A stretch of DNA of 64,000 nucleotides. It comes from Opisthorchis felineus (taxonomy: Eukaryota; Platyhelminthes; Trematoda; Opisthorchiida; Opisthorchiidae). Location of the stretch: positions 48,897-112,896 of the forward strand of contig SJOL01007106.1 in the NCBI GenBank assembly GCA_004794785.1, given 5' to 3'. Under the pieces are notes generated by a model that made no database searches, was not told where the DNA came from, and saw nothing but the letters and a program-made list of their open reading frames with translations. How positions within the stretch are numbered: the first letter of the stretch is position 1; each line of letters begins with the position of its first letter. Made by a program: the position numbers and the translations under genes. Positions 50,532 to 63,901 of the stretch are shown here, in pieces.

Positions 50532-50579
50532 TGGCCAGACGGTTTAGCCACTGGCCGGAAGGCAGCGGGATCGAAATTC
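50532..50579 (+). promoter_or_regulatory. Internal Pol III promoter of the group 2 SINE
   Basis: Box A TGGCCAGACGGTT and box B GGATCGAAATTC sit at tRNA-like spacing (about 35 nt between starts). Confidence 0.5.
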
Positions 50580-50598
50580 TCTGAGCTTCGTGAGATTC

Positions 50599-50643
50599 GC
50601 ACTGTTCATATCTCCCAACAAGGATGAAAGTACCGTACGGTGC
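50599..50643 (+). ncRNA. Hammerhead ribozyme remnant
   Basis: The module reads GCACTG, TTCATAT, CTCC, CAACAA, GGAT, GAAAG, TACCGTA, CGGTGC: 45 nt. Stem I is complete with one G-U pair. GAAA is kept, but the CTGATGA box is lost, so it is inactive. Confidence 0.75.
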
Positions 50644-50676
50644 TTATCCGCATTTCAGCATAGGACGGCCTCACTG

Positions 50677-51400
50677 ATATAATGGAATCTTCATTTGAGA
50701 CAGAACAACTTTAAAGCTGCGGCTATTCATTGGGCGCCGAAGTCATAAGTAATTGCAGTCTGTCGTTACCCTGAATTTTCTAAGAATTCTAGGTATTATT
50801 AGAGTGCAACTAACCTGACCGATAAAACCGACGGGTCAGATGATGAAAACTAGCCCTGATAGGCAGGATTTGTATTGATTTCTAGTCGGGCGTTGTTTCA
50901 TGCAGCGTGCTGCCTGTGGGAATGCCCAATGGTAGGACAGAATTCCCCCATTGCATGTCTTCAAAAACGGATTCACTGCATGTGCTACTGAATTCTGAAA
51001 TTTTAAATTGTTTTTCGCCACAAGAGCAAATGATCAGGCCGTAAGGCCCTAGCCAGCTGATTCAGCACTTATTCCGGGTTACGGTTGCTTGGTTCAATAC
51101 CGAATTTTACTTTCGTCTAACTCCAGCATTTCTAAGCCGTATGCCGTGTTAAGTGCTTTTACTGCTTTTCTGTTGAGCTAAGTAGGCCGTATAAGCAAAC
51201 CAGATCAACACTAGATAAATCGCCACAGTAGGTCCGACCTCTCACCAAAAGGGTTATTAACTATTGGTCCTACCTATTCCCGTTTCGGGATCATCCGACT
51301 TCGCTTACACTTGACGACCCAGGTTCTCCTTTTAGCCAATTTATCTGATCGCTTTAGTGAGTTAGATATCTTGGCCAAACATCTCAAATTTCATGAAAAT
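50677..51400. other. No gene recognised
   Basis: A GGTTCAATACC box B-like word near 51091 suggests another tRNA-derived scrap, but no box A could be placed with confidence. Confidence 0.45.
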
Positions 51401-51470
51401 GGTGGCGTCTTTGCGAAGTCATTATGTATTCCAGTTGTGTACAATAAAACTCGACTCATCCGCTGTTGCC
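51401..51470 (+). repeat. Diverged direct repeat, copy 1
   Basis: GGTGGCGTCTTTGCGAAGTCAT matches 19 of 22 positions with the start of copy 2 at 51775, and similarity continues weakly for about 70 nt (ACAATAAAA, ACTCAT, GCTG, GCC). The offset is 374 bp. Both copies are open in the same frame (GG-FAKS in each), but no protein family is recognised. Confidence 0.55.
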
Positions 51471-51774
51471 TAGGGTATGTAACGGAGAGTGGTGTGACTA
51501 ATTTCTGTCCTCGCTCCATATCTTAGCAGGAACACAACAGCGGTATTTTGAACGAGCGTGCGCAAAACTTACAAGGGGAGCTGCAATCGGTGTTGTGTAA
51601 ACACTTATCAGCATCCTCCGTCGCTGAACTGATTGACTGCTTGAGTGTCTAATCGGCAGATGACTTCCATGGCCCGGGTGTTTGACGGCTTCTACAAACG
51701 CAATTTTGGTGAGGTTTGGGGATGTCAGTAGGCCTCGGAATTATCTTCAGGAATCTGAACTTTCTGACATTTCT

Positions 51775-51843
51775 GGTGGAGGTTTTGCGAAGTCATCATC
51801 AATTTTACTAGTTACAATGAAATTTGATTCATATGCTGCCGCC
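51775..51843 (+). repeat. Diverged direct repeat, copy 2
   Basis: Partner of the copy at 51401. It begins GGTGGAGGTTTTGCGAAGTCAT and ends near ATGCTGCCGCC. The sequence between the copies shows little further similarity, so this may be two insertions or an eroded tandem duplication. Confidence 0.55.
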
Positions 51844-52583
51844 TTGGTTGTAATTCAACATATTTTTCTAAACAGTATTCAACGGTGGGACGCAGTCATC
51901 ATAGTAAGTGCAAGTTTGAAATATAGCTTGATTGCCCAGACGGGTATAAAATGTGATAAACTAAAGTGTCGCTAGTGTGGAATATATGCAGTATTAGACT
52001 GTCTACTTTAGAGAGATGTAGTGAATTCTGACGTTCAGCCACATGACTGATTACCTTGCTTGAGCTTACTAAAAATCTGTGACACCTTGAATCTGTAATT
52101 TTTCCATCGATTACCCGTTTTTTGGGTGCTATTTACAGAGGCAACTCGGGTGTACTTCCTTATGACATAAAGTTCACAGAGATAAATGGACTTTCTTCTT
52201 GGTCGTGAGGAGGCAATCGTCAAATAGGACATACGTTACAATTTTGGTCAGTGCACATTTTCCACTGTAGCTTTTTCTGTAACTTGAAACCATTCTAGGT
52301 AGTTTCTTCGTGGTCGGTATCGGTGTTCGTTTGGTCCAGATTGTGATGTGCAACAAGAGACACACGTTCGTGTTTGTTGGGAATGCGCTTTCCTTTTTGG
52401 CATGAGCCTACCAACAAAAAAATAAATGCGTTTATCAAAAAGGTTGATATATCGTGGTTGACACCAAATCATCCTTCGCAATTTTTCTTCACCTTCCCGC
52501 CTGATAAGGGTATTCAGACAAGGAGCCAGAATGCAGTCCCACTTAGTTTGGATGGTATTGTTCTTGTTTCAGGTCATGCTCAA

Positions 52584-52645
52584 GATTGACGGTTATTAAT
52601 GCTTACCTCAAAGATCTAGCAATGCAGTCGGTTCGAAGCCCTGTC
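52584..52645 (+). repeat. tRNA-like fragment with perfect box B
   Basis: GGTTCGAAGCC (52630-52640) fits the box B consensus exactly, and GATTGACGGTTATTAAT lies where box A would be, about 45 nt upstream. No hammerhead or shared 3' part follows. Confidence 0.3.
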
Positions 52646-55600
52646 AAAAAATCTAAACACCACCACAGTGAGACTATGAAATCTACTTTAGGAAAACCGA
52701 AATTAGTAGTAAAATGAGTGCAACAATCGGAATAGTGTTGGGGTGTACTTTCATAGCAGAAACATGTGACCGTGTTTCAGCGAAACCACAGAGACTAATT
52801 CCTAAACGAGAAAAGGCTTGGGCTGGAAACGCCTGTCCACGTGTGTGTGAGGTTTCAGTGCTGCTGGGTTAAATATATTATTGGGATCAGCGGTTGCATG
52901 GATGATAATGAACGTTTCAGTTCAAACTTCTCATGCTGTCGTGCGATCAGCTAGCTGTCTTAGATTAATCCTTCCGAGATTTTCGACCAATTTTTGCCCG
53001 TTTTTTATCCAGAGGTGAAGGAAATGTGGCTCAAAATGTTGGTTTTTTAGGAAACTTACTGGAGCATCAATGGTTTATAAAACCGTGCGCCAAAAACGAA
53101 ACCCTTTGGATTATCCTAAGAGTCTATTAAAGGACAATAATTTCCATGACGTTAGTTTGGTCCAACAAAGAGAAATAACTAGACCTATCTCCGTTTAGTG
53201 TCTCGTCCCAAAATCTTTCCAGTATTTGACTCGGAGTATTCCTCCCATTGAATGATGTTTGTTTTTTTCTGGTCCGTTAAACATGACTGATTACAGCACT
53301 GACCGAAATTTCCCAACGTGAATTTCGTTAGAATAGCTCACTAAGCCAATGTACCCTTGGATCCAAATGACCAGATTGCCAGTTCAAGAGAAAATAGTTT
53401 GACTGAGGAACGCTTTTTTGTATTCTCCGTAAAACGACTTCCAAAGCCCAGATAATTTTGGTCAGACTTAATTTAACATATTAGAAAGCACAGTAATTGG
53501 TTACGTCTGCATTCCCAGGTGACTATCATTTCTTGATTGTTCACATCCTAATCACGAGTTCCAAGAGATGCAAATGACAAGATCGTGTAGGATCCACCAA
53601 CTTTTACGGAGGATTTAGTAAGAATTTGACCTTGGTTTACTCCTTGACAATGTTTCTTACCAGCCATTTGGCTCGACGGAACCCGTGGCGGGTGAGAGTA
53701 TCTTGCCTCAACTGCCCTCCTCCTTATTCGTATTTTGTTTTCGCGCAGCTGATTGGAGCTAGTGTCTTTAAATAATAAAATTGGACATTCAATTTCAGTG
53801 AAGCGGACAGAATTAAAGTAGAAATGATCAAGGTGAATTTTGAGTAAAATGTTTCACGGATTTGTTCATTGTTTCGTGTGTTTATTTTCGTTGTACTTGT
53901 TTATTGGTTTATGAGCCTAACTAGCTCCTAACAATTCCGTGGCCAGATTCACAGCGAATTTAATTCTCTGTAATTGTTTGTTGCTCTAATCGAATGAACC
54001 TAACCGTATCGACACTTCACCACTCATTCTATTTTATTCGATTTTAATCCACCCATTATCAGCCTTTTTAAATGCGTGGCTGCGTTTTACAGGTTAGAAA
54101 ACCAAATAGTCGCCTGCTATGACTGACAAGATAAGTAATCGCTTTCGTTCATTTTGTAATATTCTTGCCACCTGGCTAGCAAGCGCAAAAATTTATACCG
54201 GAAAAACCATGGATAAATTGAATAAAAGCTTACTAATGTAATGATATTTGCTCATAAATCATACTTGCCCGGCCACGATGATAGTGCAGGGCAGAGTGTA
54301 TCCTCACTTACATGGTGCATCCCATTCACACTGACTGAACAACATCATGGGGGAAAAGGGAATTATATTTCTAGTTGCAATTTTTGTGGTCAAAGAAGGT
54401 AGGGGAGGAATTCTTCTACAGAATGCTTCTTTGCAGCAACAAACTCCGTGTAGTGGCCACTAGTGGATTGTACTGCGTTTGAAAAGCCTGTTTGTTTGTT
54501 TTGTCCCTATGTAAACAAGCGAGTAATGCATCCGTTTTATCCTAATTTGCCTGGTGTTTCAGATGTTACATTCTCACAAGAGGACTGATGACTACGTACA
54601 AACTGTTTCTGATTCAAAACTGCTTGCCAGTCTCCACTTGTCGTTAGGATTGTCTATGGTTAGTCATAAAATCTTCGCTTACGAAAAAAATTTGAGCCTT
54701 ACATGGAGTCGCATCCGTGGGGCTTATTGATTATCCTGTTCCCGAACCGGGTCGGCAGCAAGGCGCTGTTAGATGTTCTTCCATTTAGAAAAACTCTTAG
54801 TCAGCCTAGCTGACGTTTTCCAGTATTGCGTAGTTTAAGACTTGGCCAGCCGACGCACAGCAGGCATGTGCACACGATCAATTCACATAATTCGCATTGC
54901 TTAGTTAAGACTGTTTCTCTCACTGAGTGGAACCGAAAAAACACATGCGTACTATTTACAAGCACTCCATCTTAGCTGAAATCCATGCCATGAAACAAAC
55001 TTGTGTGGGCTTTGTACAGTAGCAAGATATAACCAATCACTCTGAAGCGTTCCGTCCATTAACCGACTGTGTACAGTCATCTTCAAGATGCAACCGTTAC
55101 GTGAATTATCCCGTCCCCTATACAACAGCTTTAACCCAAGAAGGCAGTGAGGCAAGTAATCCCAAAAATATTGACTTGTAGAGACGAATGCCACGTCTTG
55201 CTAATGTTTCGATTGACAGCCATCATAAACGTGTTTGATGGGATGGTGCCTGCCAGCTTGAAGATCTTATCCATTAAGCTTCATTTTTGTGTTTTGTTGG
55301 CAGCTGCTTCGTGTATTTTTTGAAAACACCAGCTAAGTTTGATCATTCTATGCTTGCCTTATTTGATTTCCTTTGCTTTTGGCAAGGAGAGTAAAATGCC
55401 ATCATACGGGAAGGCTTATATCTTTTCCTGTTACTGGATAACTAATCTTCCGGCAAACATCAGTGGCTAGATTTACTCCAGGCAAGTACCCTCTAATATC
55501 AATGGTAGAAACACCAAGGTGGGGGATACTTGCAACATCTTATTCGCCAGCAACTCCTCACTTATTTTCTATGGCACCCCGGATCCATCCCTAGAAATAT

Positions 55601-58600
55601 CCACAAGGATGACACTTCATAAGCTTCTCTTTTGCCTTTTTAAAAGTGACTCACCCTCTACATTATCGTCGCTCTAACCCTGACTTATCTTTTCTCTAGC
55701 ACCTAATTCCAATTGCAAAACAACAAACTGTATCCTCACACCGTCGACTGATAGTTCAATGCAGGGTCAAAAGTTTCGCGATGATAACTAAGTATCGCTC
55801 ACCCAACATGGGCAAGTGGTAATACGATGTATTACACACAGTCATTAGTACCTATAAATGCTGACTGGTCATTTCTTGCGCACAAGATGCAAACAAAAAC
55901 TTGAATGCGTTTGTGTGCTTAAACACGGTCATTCAATGCGTTTATAGAGCTCACCGCTTACAGGGCATTACTAAAGCCCACTGCGGGTAACCTTCCTCCC
56001 TTCGCGTTATTCAGATTACCTAAGTCTTAAGTGGTAACCACGGTTCAACTACACGGTGCGAGCCTTAAAACCGTGGCTTGTGCTTGTACAGAGAGTGTCC
56101 AAACTCCCAAACGATGAAGCATCATGATGCAGCCTGTGTTCCGCCATCAAGCGTATTACTTCTACATCGTGTCCCAGATATTCTAGTTGGCTTTTTATAA
56201 AAGCGGATTAGATTACCTAACTTATCCCCAAACTTTCTTGCTGCGTGCTTCCTGTACTGGCATATTTGGAGGACGTGATATACTTAATTAGTGTCTTATG
56301 AGTGTAGACACAACCTATTACGTCGTGCATTGCTATGTCATCTGTAGCCACTGCATCACAAATCGTCTTACTGAAACTTTACTGCAAAAGCGTTTCACAC
56401 CTACTGTTTTTATATTTTACTTAATACCAATGCTCGAACAGAAACGATCCTTTCACAGGCGACAATTGACAAACCATTCGATCGCCCACAAACAGCTCTC
56501 CCGATGGCTTGTATTCCGCAAGCAACTAGTTCAGACGTTCTGGGTTCTTCTGTGGTTGTAGAATACATAGTTTATTCTGACTTCCAGAGTCACAGCTTTT
56601 TCTCGTGAGACTGAAGAAAGTTTTCATACACCTTTTGCATGCAAGAGAACATAATAAATACAGATTACCAAAGGGAGTCGCAGTGCTTTTTTAACTTCTA
56701 CTATATCTTCAAAGCAACAGAAATGTTCAACTAGTACACAGTTTGTAATAAATATTACTTATCATGGCAACACTGAATTCAATTTTAAAACTGCATAAGC
56801 CAACATAAGCTAACAAATCCTTGTACTCGGGCTCCTTTAAGTCATCAAACCTCAGCCCTTATGACGTTTGTTGAGGATGCTGGATTTTGTATATTAGGAA
56901 GTATCCTTGGTGCACGAAAACTGCCTGACTCTTTCTTGATTATGTCAGGCGAATAAGGTAAACCTCGACCCAGGATGGAGGTCTCAAGTAGTGTACAAAC
57001 CCTTACAGATGCGCAGCCTAGCGAGGTTGTTTAACTCGCTATGGTTCATTTCATTGCAGACTTTGTTGTAGCTAGAACAGCGTACTTGCTTGGTGCCGAC
57101 GACTGCAGCAGTTTACAACGCTCCACCATACACGTAAGGATCACACGGCCGGCTCGATTGATGTAGGCCGAAATTCTTAGACTGGACGTACTACGTTGTA
57201 CTACCCAGCTTCGCCAACAGACCGTAGGCTGCAGACAGATGGTAGTTTATGGACCAGCTGTGATATCTGAACACTATGGGACTGCCTGTCGATGCATGTC
57301 CTACACACAAATCACGATTTGTTTTAACATGCAGGAAACACAATTTCACTCGCAAGTTCAAGCAGGCGTTAAAAAACTTAGAAAAAAATAAGATGCACCC
57401 AACATGGGGTCAGAAATTTCGGAATGCTACCTCTAAAGGATTTTCTACACTTTCCCCAGTAATATAGGTCTAATGGATAAAATTTTATTTGCAGGGATCG
57501 AAATAATTGGTGCAAATTGTAGAATAAGACTCATAGGTATAATCATACGCATTCGCTCACTTGCAGTATATCTTTAAGCACTCTTCAGTTGCCCTTACAC
57601 CCCAAAATGCATCAGTAATAATTTCCACCTCCGGGTTGCTTACTTACTATATGGACCAAGCAAAACCGAGTTCATTGCTTGTCACATTTGCATCAATATA
57701 TTTATTTCCCTCAAAAGTCAACATACATCGTTTCTTCCGTGAGGACTTACCCGAATTCCCAATATAACATTAACCCAACGCAAACCAGCTCAAACCATAC
57801 CCGAATTTTATGGACAATCTAACAGAACGGATCGTCCAGTTTACCACTTGATCTCAACTCCAATCTTTCCATTCTATCAGCTACTTCTTCACTAGAGTGG
57901 ACGCGTTTACCCTTTGTGTTCATTCGTTATGTAGATTTGGAAATGGATTTGGCTTTTTATGGTCCACACTGATGTGAGGAGCTGATCAGGTAGTTATTAG
58001 CATTCCGCCCCCACAGTTCAAGAATAGAGTGAGGTCTGCGTAAAAGTGCGCAAAATCGCCAGTGTGCATAGGATGCCTGAAAGGTAAAATGTCATTCTCA
58101 TTCTATTTATGTCCATTACTGAGTTTGCCAATATAGAAGCGGTGCTATTGCCCTCCAGAAAACCGAATGATCTGTGAACTACGTCATCTCAAACTAAGGT
58201 TTATATTGCCACAAATCTTGGTTATTTGGCAAAAACCGGGTAAGGCGCAACAACATTTTGTGCTAAAGTGCGGTTCTTGCGGAAGACCTTATAACACTTT
58301 GATGACCTCACCTCTATCTTTAAATTAGTCTGTAAATATAAAAAGAAATGTTTCTGGCCAGCCTTTACTTTTTAACATAAATCTGCTGACTGTTACTGCT
58401 AGGTATTCTGTAATATGTGATATGTTCTTGATGAAAAAAGCCCAGGCAACAGATCGAATTAGGCACACGTTTGCCCAAATCATTACCAAGTATTTACATT
58501 ATACTATATTCTGGTGCGATGTAGGAAACCAACGGACTTCGGTTGGTTCTGCAGATTTACGTTGCACTAGGGGCTATAACAGAATCCGACGACTTTCCAA

Positions 58601-61600
58601 TGAGGCAATTCATGTTGTCTTTCGAAGCCGGCATACTGACTTTGCAAAGTGCTTGGTTCAAAATCATACTAAGATTGACGTAGCTGCAGTTGAATTCATC
58701 TAAGAATTTGCACTAATACTCCAGTGTTAGCTGCTGTTGTTTACGTGCCAGTTAGGGCCGACACAATAAGGATCAACAGTGTTCTGCTGTCTGTAACAGA
58801 CCTGCACCGGAAGACCATTTTCAGTTCTTCGAGCAACCGGAAATGTATTAGGGTTCGTCAAAATGTCAGTGTCCATTGCATAACCTGCTCTTATGGTGTA
58901 TTCAGTCAACAAAGATGAGGTGTTTGGTTAATCTCGCCAAATGTGCTTTTATTCGATTGTATCTAAAATTTAACCGGACTGATGATGATCCACCTAAACC
59001 GGTTACACTGCAACTGAATGAAAACAGAGTTCTTAGTGTAAATTTTACCTTGCAAGACAAGTTAGCCTAAGCTCAAAAGGCGGGAAGAACTATACATGTG
59101 TTCCATAATTATTTGGAGTCATTTTCAGGAAAACTAATCAAAAATTAATCCGTGGATTGCGTTTCCATAAATATTCGTTTCGCTGGGGCAGACGTTGTTT
59201 CGGTTAGTTTGGCAAGAAACAAACAACAGTGTGAAGTCAAACTAAACAGCCTGAAGCGAGCTCTAGGATTTGCACTAAAAGTGCTTTCAGGAGGACGGTA
59301 ACATTATTATGGAAGAAAAGACCACCTTTGGAGCTGAACTGCTTACGTATGAAGAAGAGATAGCCTGGAAATTTTTAAAGAGCGCTGCAAATCAAAAGTG
59401 TTTGAATGATCAATGTTTTGTGGGTAGATTCTGCTGTTCCACAGAGGGGCACGCGTCAGTCTGTCCGCCGATGAACTTTATTCCATGAGTAGCTTAACAT
59501 CACGGTCGACGTTTTATTTCGTCGATGTATTCTTGGGAAAAATTGACAAGACAGCCTGCAAATTTGCACCGATGTCATTGAAGCTTCATTAAAAGTGAAG
59601 TGTCACGATTGTTTCTTCAGCCGGAGAGAAAAGGGGTAGGAAATAGTGGTTCGCAAAACCAAAGTTTTAAGCCACACATGCAAAATACGTAAGACGGACC
59701 AGTAAGCGATATGGGTTAGGTCCAGCATCCAGCCCTAAATCAGTAGCGTGCTTGTCATTAGGCAAATTGTTTTAGGCCATATGTAGTAAAATGTGATTCA
59801 GGTTCTTTGCTCTCAGACACAGATTACGTTTCTGGTTTTCGTAATTAGATTCACATATAAGCCGATCAGTCGACAGACGCACTGAACTGCGTAAACAACT
59901 GAAATTCACAATGTCTTCCGGTGAGTGCTGAGTAAGAAGCGCAATATTTAGGCCCTTTGGATCATTTAATGGACGCCATATGTAAAACAATCTAAGTTTG
60001 ATGAAAATCGCAAGTTGGCACACGGAGAATGTTTGGAACCAACATCCATTTTGTACTGTATCCAAACCTTTCAGTGGTACTGTAAAGAACTTGCCATACC
60101 AGATAATGTGAGGTACTACTTTATCTCGTGAGGTTCAATGAAACAGGTTAACCATATCAACCACCACAAACCGGGTTAATGCGCAATGCCTCAAATTCTG
60201 ATTTAGGTATACCTTTTTCTTTAAAGTCACACAGTAACAGGCCTTGAAACGGATGCGAATTCAGGCCAGCGGCCTCTGGTTGCATCGGATATGGAATCCA
60301 CTTAACCTGGCCTTGGATTAATTTGGATGGACTATATTTCCTGCAAAGCCAGTCTGCCACATAGCTGAACCAAACCACCTGAATTGACAAATTATTAGGA
60401 GTGACTCACCTGCAACTGGCGTTCATACATACTAAAGACATGCAACGGAGAAAACGTTAAGGTTTTTAACGCGAACGTTGAGTGATGTATCAGTGAAACC
60501 AGGAAAACCAAGAAAACACCCACAAGATGATGACGATTCATCAATCGTACGCTGTATGGGGTTCAATCCTAGTCAGCCACTTCCCCAAGCTTCATAATCA
60601 TACTCAAAGTGCGTTATCGGGTAGATCACGTAACCTTCGGTAAACCTTTTGTAAGTAAATTCATGACTAATCAAAACCACTGCTTGAGCATGCCCCTCAT
60701 CACTTTTTCATGGGTGCAAATAACATGCACCCTCTATTTGTGCCATAAAACGATAGTACCAAGATATTTAGTAGCATCCTTAGAAACATTTCTCTCTTGA
60801 CCAATAGGCAAACACTTTTCATTTCGCTATCACGCCGGTAGTGAACTAGCTCATCCAAAGTTCCGACGCCGAACTGAGGCAATATTCAGCCTATATGTGG
60901 TATCTTTTCAAAATATTTCGCCTTTGGTTTCGCTTACCGACAGTAAAACAATCATTAAGTGCCGCTTCTGCATTTTGTGTTTACCACTCAGTGGGATATT
61001 GAAAAATGTAGAAACCCTTTAAAATGACATGCAGTTGGCCAGCTGGGAGTAGAATGTTTAGCTTCATTCATTTGGTGGAAATTTACCTGAGACTTGGTTA
61101 AATAAACCCAGATAACCACAGTCGCGCACAACTTTTCCAGTGATCCATTATCTTCCAGCCCCCTAGAGCAAAGCATGATGCGACTATAAATTAATCGTTA
61201 AGCCTCTCAAAACTGTTATAGTTTCGTCATTTTGCTCTGTCTTGCCTTCTGTACAGGTTGATAAACAAATGCTAGTGACACACGTAGCGGCTACAATTGG
61301 ATAGTCAAAACATTAGCTGCAACTCAAACCTCACGTCACTATGTTTTGACTTCATGTGGACAAAAATGTAAATGAATTTTATATGTTCCAGTTTCACTAT
61401 TGTTTTACTGTTGTACGTTGTTCTTGGACTTATCAATGGGAAATAACAGTTTATGAACCAAAGTGCAATAGGTGCAGGGTAATGCGGACTCCGATTAGAT
61501 TAGCACGAGCAAGCTTACAGCACCTAAAGAGTACTTTGTATGGAGCTACTGCGATACACGCAGGTTATTTGGGAATTTATTTCCGGTTGCTAGTTGAAAA

Positions 61601-63711
61601 TGCATTGGCGGATGTGTTCGTATATGTAATCGGGGAAGGACAAGTATTGCATAAATGAACAGAGTCAACCAGTGACCTAGCCACGTTCCCATTGTTCGAT
61701 ATAGATACACTCACACGGAATTTAATTGTTATTTATTTCTTGTTATTTGCTTCTTTGAGACAACAATGCATCGTTCTGTGTGCCAGAATTCGATAGGTGA
61801 TTGCGTGCATTCAGATTTATTTCGCAAGATTACCATCTACCACCAGATATTATTCTATCTGATGGATGAGCGAGCAACTTCACGTGTTCCCTTACGGCGG
61901 ACAGTTCTACTCCAAACAGGCGGAATTCCAACAATGAGTTCCTTGCAACAAATGCAACTTCCATAACACCATCTTGACCATTTGTCCCCGATTTCTTCAC
62001 AATCCCTCAGTTGGAAATTTTCTATCCAGGGCTACAAACTACAAACTGCACGTTGCCGCTAATACCCGAAATATGAACACAAGTAGTTGACAAAAGTGTT
62101 ACAGTCTTTGTTCCTCATGCCTGGACACAACGGTAACAATGCAGGGGAGCTGGGATTGAGGCTTTAAGATTCAGCAACAGTTGCGAAAACGCCTCATTAT
62201 TGAATTCAAGTTGATACAGTCTATCACTGGATGTAGCACAATAAACAATCTACACTCCACATTCATTTAATTTTGGGGCCTATTCATCTATGCACGGGAT
62301 ATCAAAAAACGCAGCGACCCAATAAACTATGTAAATTATTAAAAACCTTAATAAGGTGAATGAAAAAATCAATCATCCAGATGCGCGCAGTACATTCCAT
62401 AAGATTCTGTCGGTTGCATTTGTAGGCTACAAAGTGACTAATGTTTATCTCACCCCTTATTGATTGCCTCGCAGAGACTACATGTATGTAGCAAAATAGC
62501 TGCCGATAAACATTTAGAAATGTTGAAATCTCACACGCACAAAGCTTGGTAAGAAGACGATAAATTTAACTTAAAACTGAGGTAACTTACGTTCTTCCAC
62601 GAAAATTAGGAGATAAAATGAACTCCAAACGCTCATATTCTCCCTGTTATTATATGACCACCTGGGGGTAGTGGTAGCCAGACAATAGAACATTTACATC
62701 ATTGTGGCATGTTCTTAACCAGAAAGCTTGAAGAAATGCCAACTAACGGAGAACAAGTACTTCTGGTCCTGTATTTCTCACTTTGGTTTGACTGAAGTGG
62801 CAGCTAGACATCTCACCATGATCGCATTTGACGCTGTAATCTTTCCATTGTTTGCTGAATCCCGGACAAATTGCCAGAGACCAGTGGAATGTCATAAGGT
62901 TTACATCAGGTTTAAAGGTTAACGCAGCTTATGCAAACGCACTGCTCGTTTCAAGTACGACAATCATATGAAAATAACTTCAGCCTATTTTTCGTCAACT
63001 TTCTGGAAAGTCATCCTGAAACATTATTGCCAAAATCCACTGACGCTTATTTAGCGAGCGTTAGGATGCACAATCTCGAGCTCCACTTGGACGCAGAATT
63101 GTAAATACATTTGGCCGTTGGCGCAGAAAAATCAGTAACCATAGCTTTCTTTATGCTTGGTTTATTCAACAGTCATTGGGCATTTTGTTTGCGCTCATCA
63201 GGCTGCAGTGAAATGTCGCCCAAAGCAAACATCAGAAATCTAACATCAGGTAAATTTTTGCCTCATTTGATGTTCCAAACACTTTTTCATGATCTAGTGG
63301 GCAATCCCCGAGAAGCAGAAAACCTGACTGTCGGTCATGAAACTATACGAGTTAGCGTCAAAAAACACGCAGCACATAAGCTGCTGCATCCTTATCATTA
63401 CTTTTTTCCAAAGCGTTTGGTGCACAAAACTGAAATTCATTAGATATGCTCCACGTAGCCTGATTTCCTTGGGTTGCGGCAAGGCGACAAAAAATGCCCA
63501 CCTCGTGTGGCATTCATTTACAAAATCGATGATCTATCACCTTTGAGCTATCTCTTGACATCAGAACACCGGAAACTCCGCACAAAGCGTTTGTCCACAC
63601 ACTGTCATGTTGTTATCAGAGATGCAGTGATTGAAAGCACTCAAAATACAAAAGTGAAGAAAGTTTTGACAGTATGAATGGATTTGGGAAGTGTGGTGGA
63701 GACCTAATACT
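52646..63711. other. No gene recognised
   Basis: About 11 kb with no element or gene I can name. Several plus-strand frames of 60-110 codons occur (56298, 58422, 61356, 63111), all unidentified. The frame starting at 63111 reaches a good donor (CATCAG|GTAAAT at 63250) but has no clear acceptor. A box B-like GGTTCAATCC near 60560 stands alone. Confidence 0.5.
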
Positions 63712-63901
63712 GTAAGTGACGCCAGTTTGTGCTAAGAGGCACTGTAGAGCTGCTTTATCCTTATTGAGGATCACCAGCAGGCCACATCTCACGAAACATC
63801 TGGCTTGTGGTTTGAATAAGTAACCGTCAGACCACCAGCCGCTGATCAAGAGTGGGATTAACTCGCACTTAGGTAGGATACAGCCCCGCTTATCCTTCAA
63901 T
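63712..63901 (-). mobile_element. Group 2 SINE, minus orientation
   Basis: On the minus strand: ATTGAAGGATAAGCGG (63901-63886), CCTAAGTGCGAGTTAATCCC, TTGATCAGCGGCTGGTGG, box A-like GGTCTGACGGTTAC, a shortened tRNA region with ATTCAAACC, TTTCGTGAGATG, the 45-nt hammerhead remnant (63783-63739), and a short 3' part ending GGCGTCACTTA. It faces the plus copy that runs off the window. Confidence 0.78.
63739..63783 (-). ncRNA. Hammerhead ribozyme remnant
   Basis: The module reads GGCCTG, CTGGTGA, TCCT, CAATAA, GGAT, AAAGC, AGCTCTA, CAGTGC: 45 nt. Stem II can form a perfect 5-bp ATCCT/AGGAT helix with loop CAATA. Stem I keeps four of six pairs. GAAAC and the cleavage triplet are changed, so it is inactive. 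Confidence 0.72.

Larger units (their letters stand above)
50444..50676 (+). mobile_element. Group 2 SINE with hammerhead remnant
   Basis: The order is head GACCACGTGAT (50444), TGACTAATTAAATTAGTCAC, GATCAGCCGCTTGTGG, box A TGGCCAGACGGTTTAG (50532-50547), box B GGATCGAAATTC (50568-50579), TTCGTGAGATTC, the 45-nt hammerhead remnant (50599-50643), and a 3' part ending CCTCACTGA. The segment between box A and box B reads like a tRNA anticodon region. It is the most complete group 2 copy in the window and defines the plan of the group. Confidence 0.82.
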
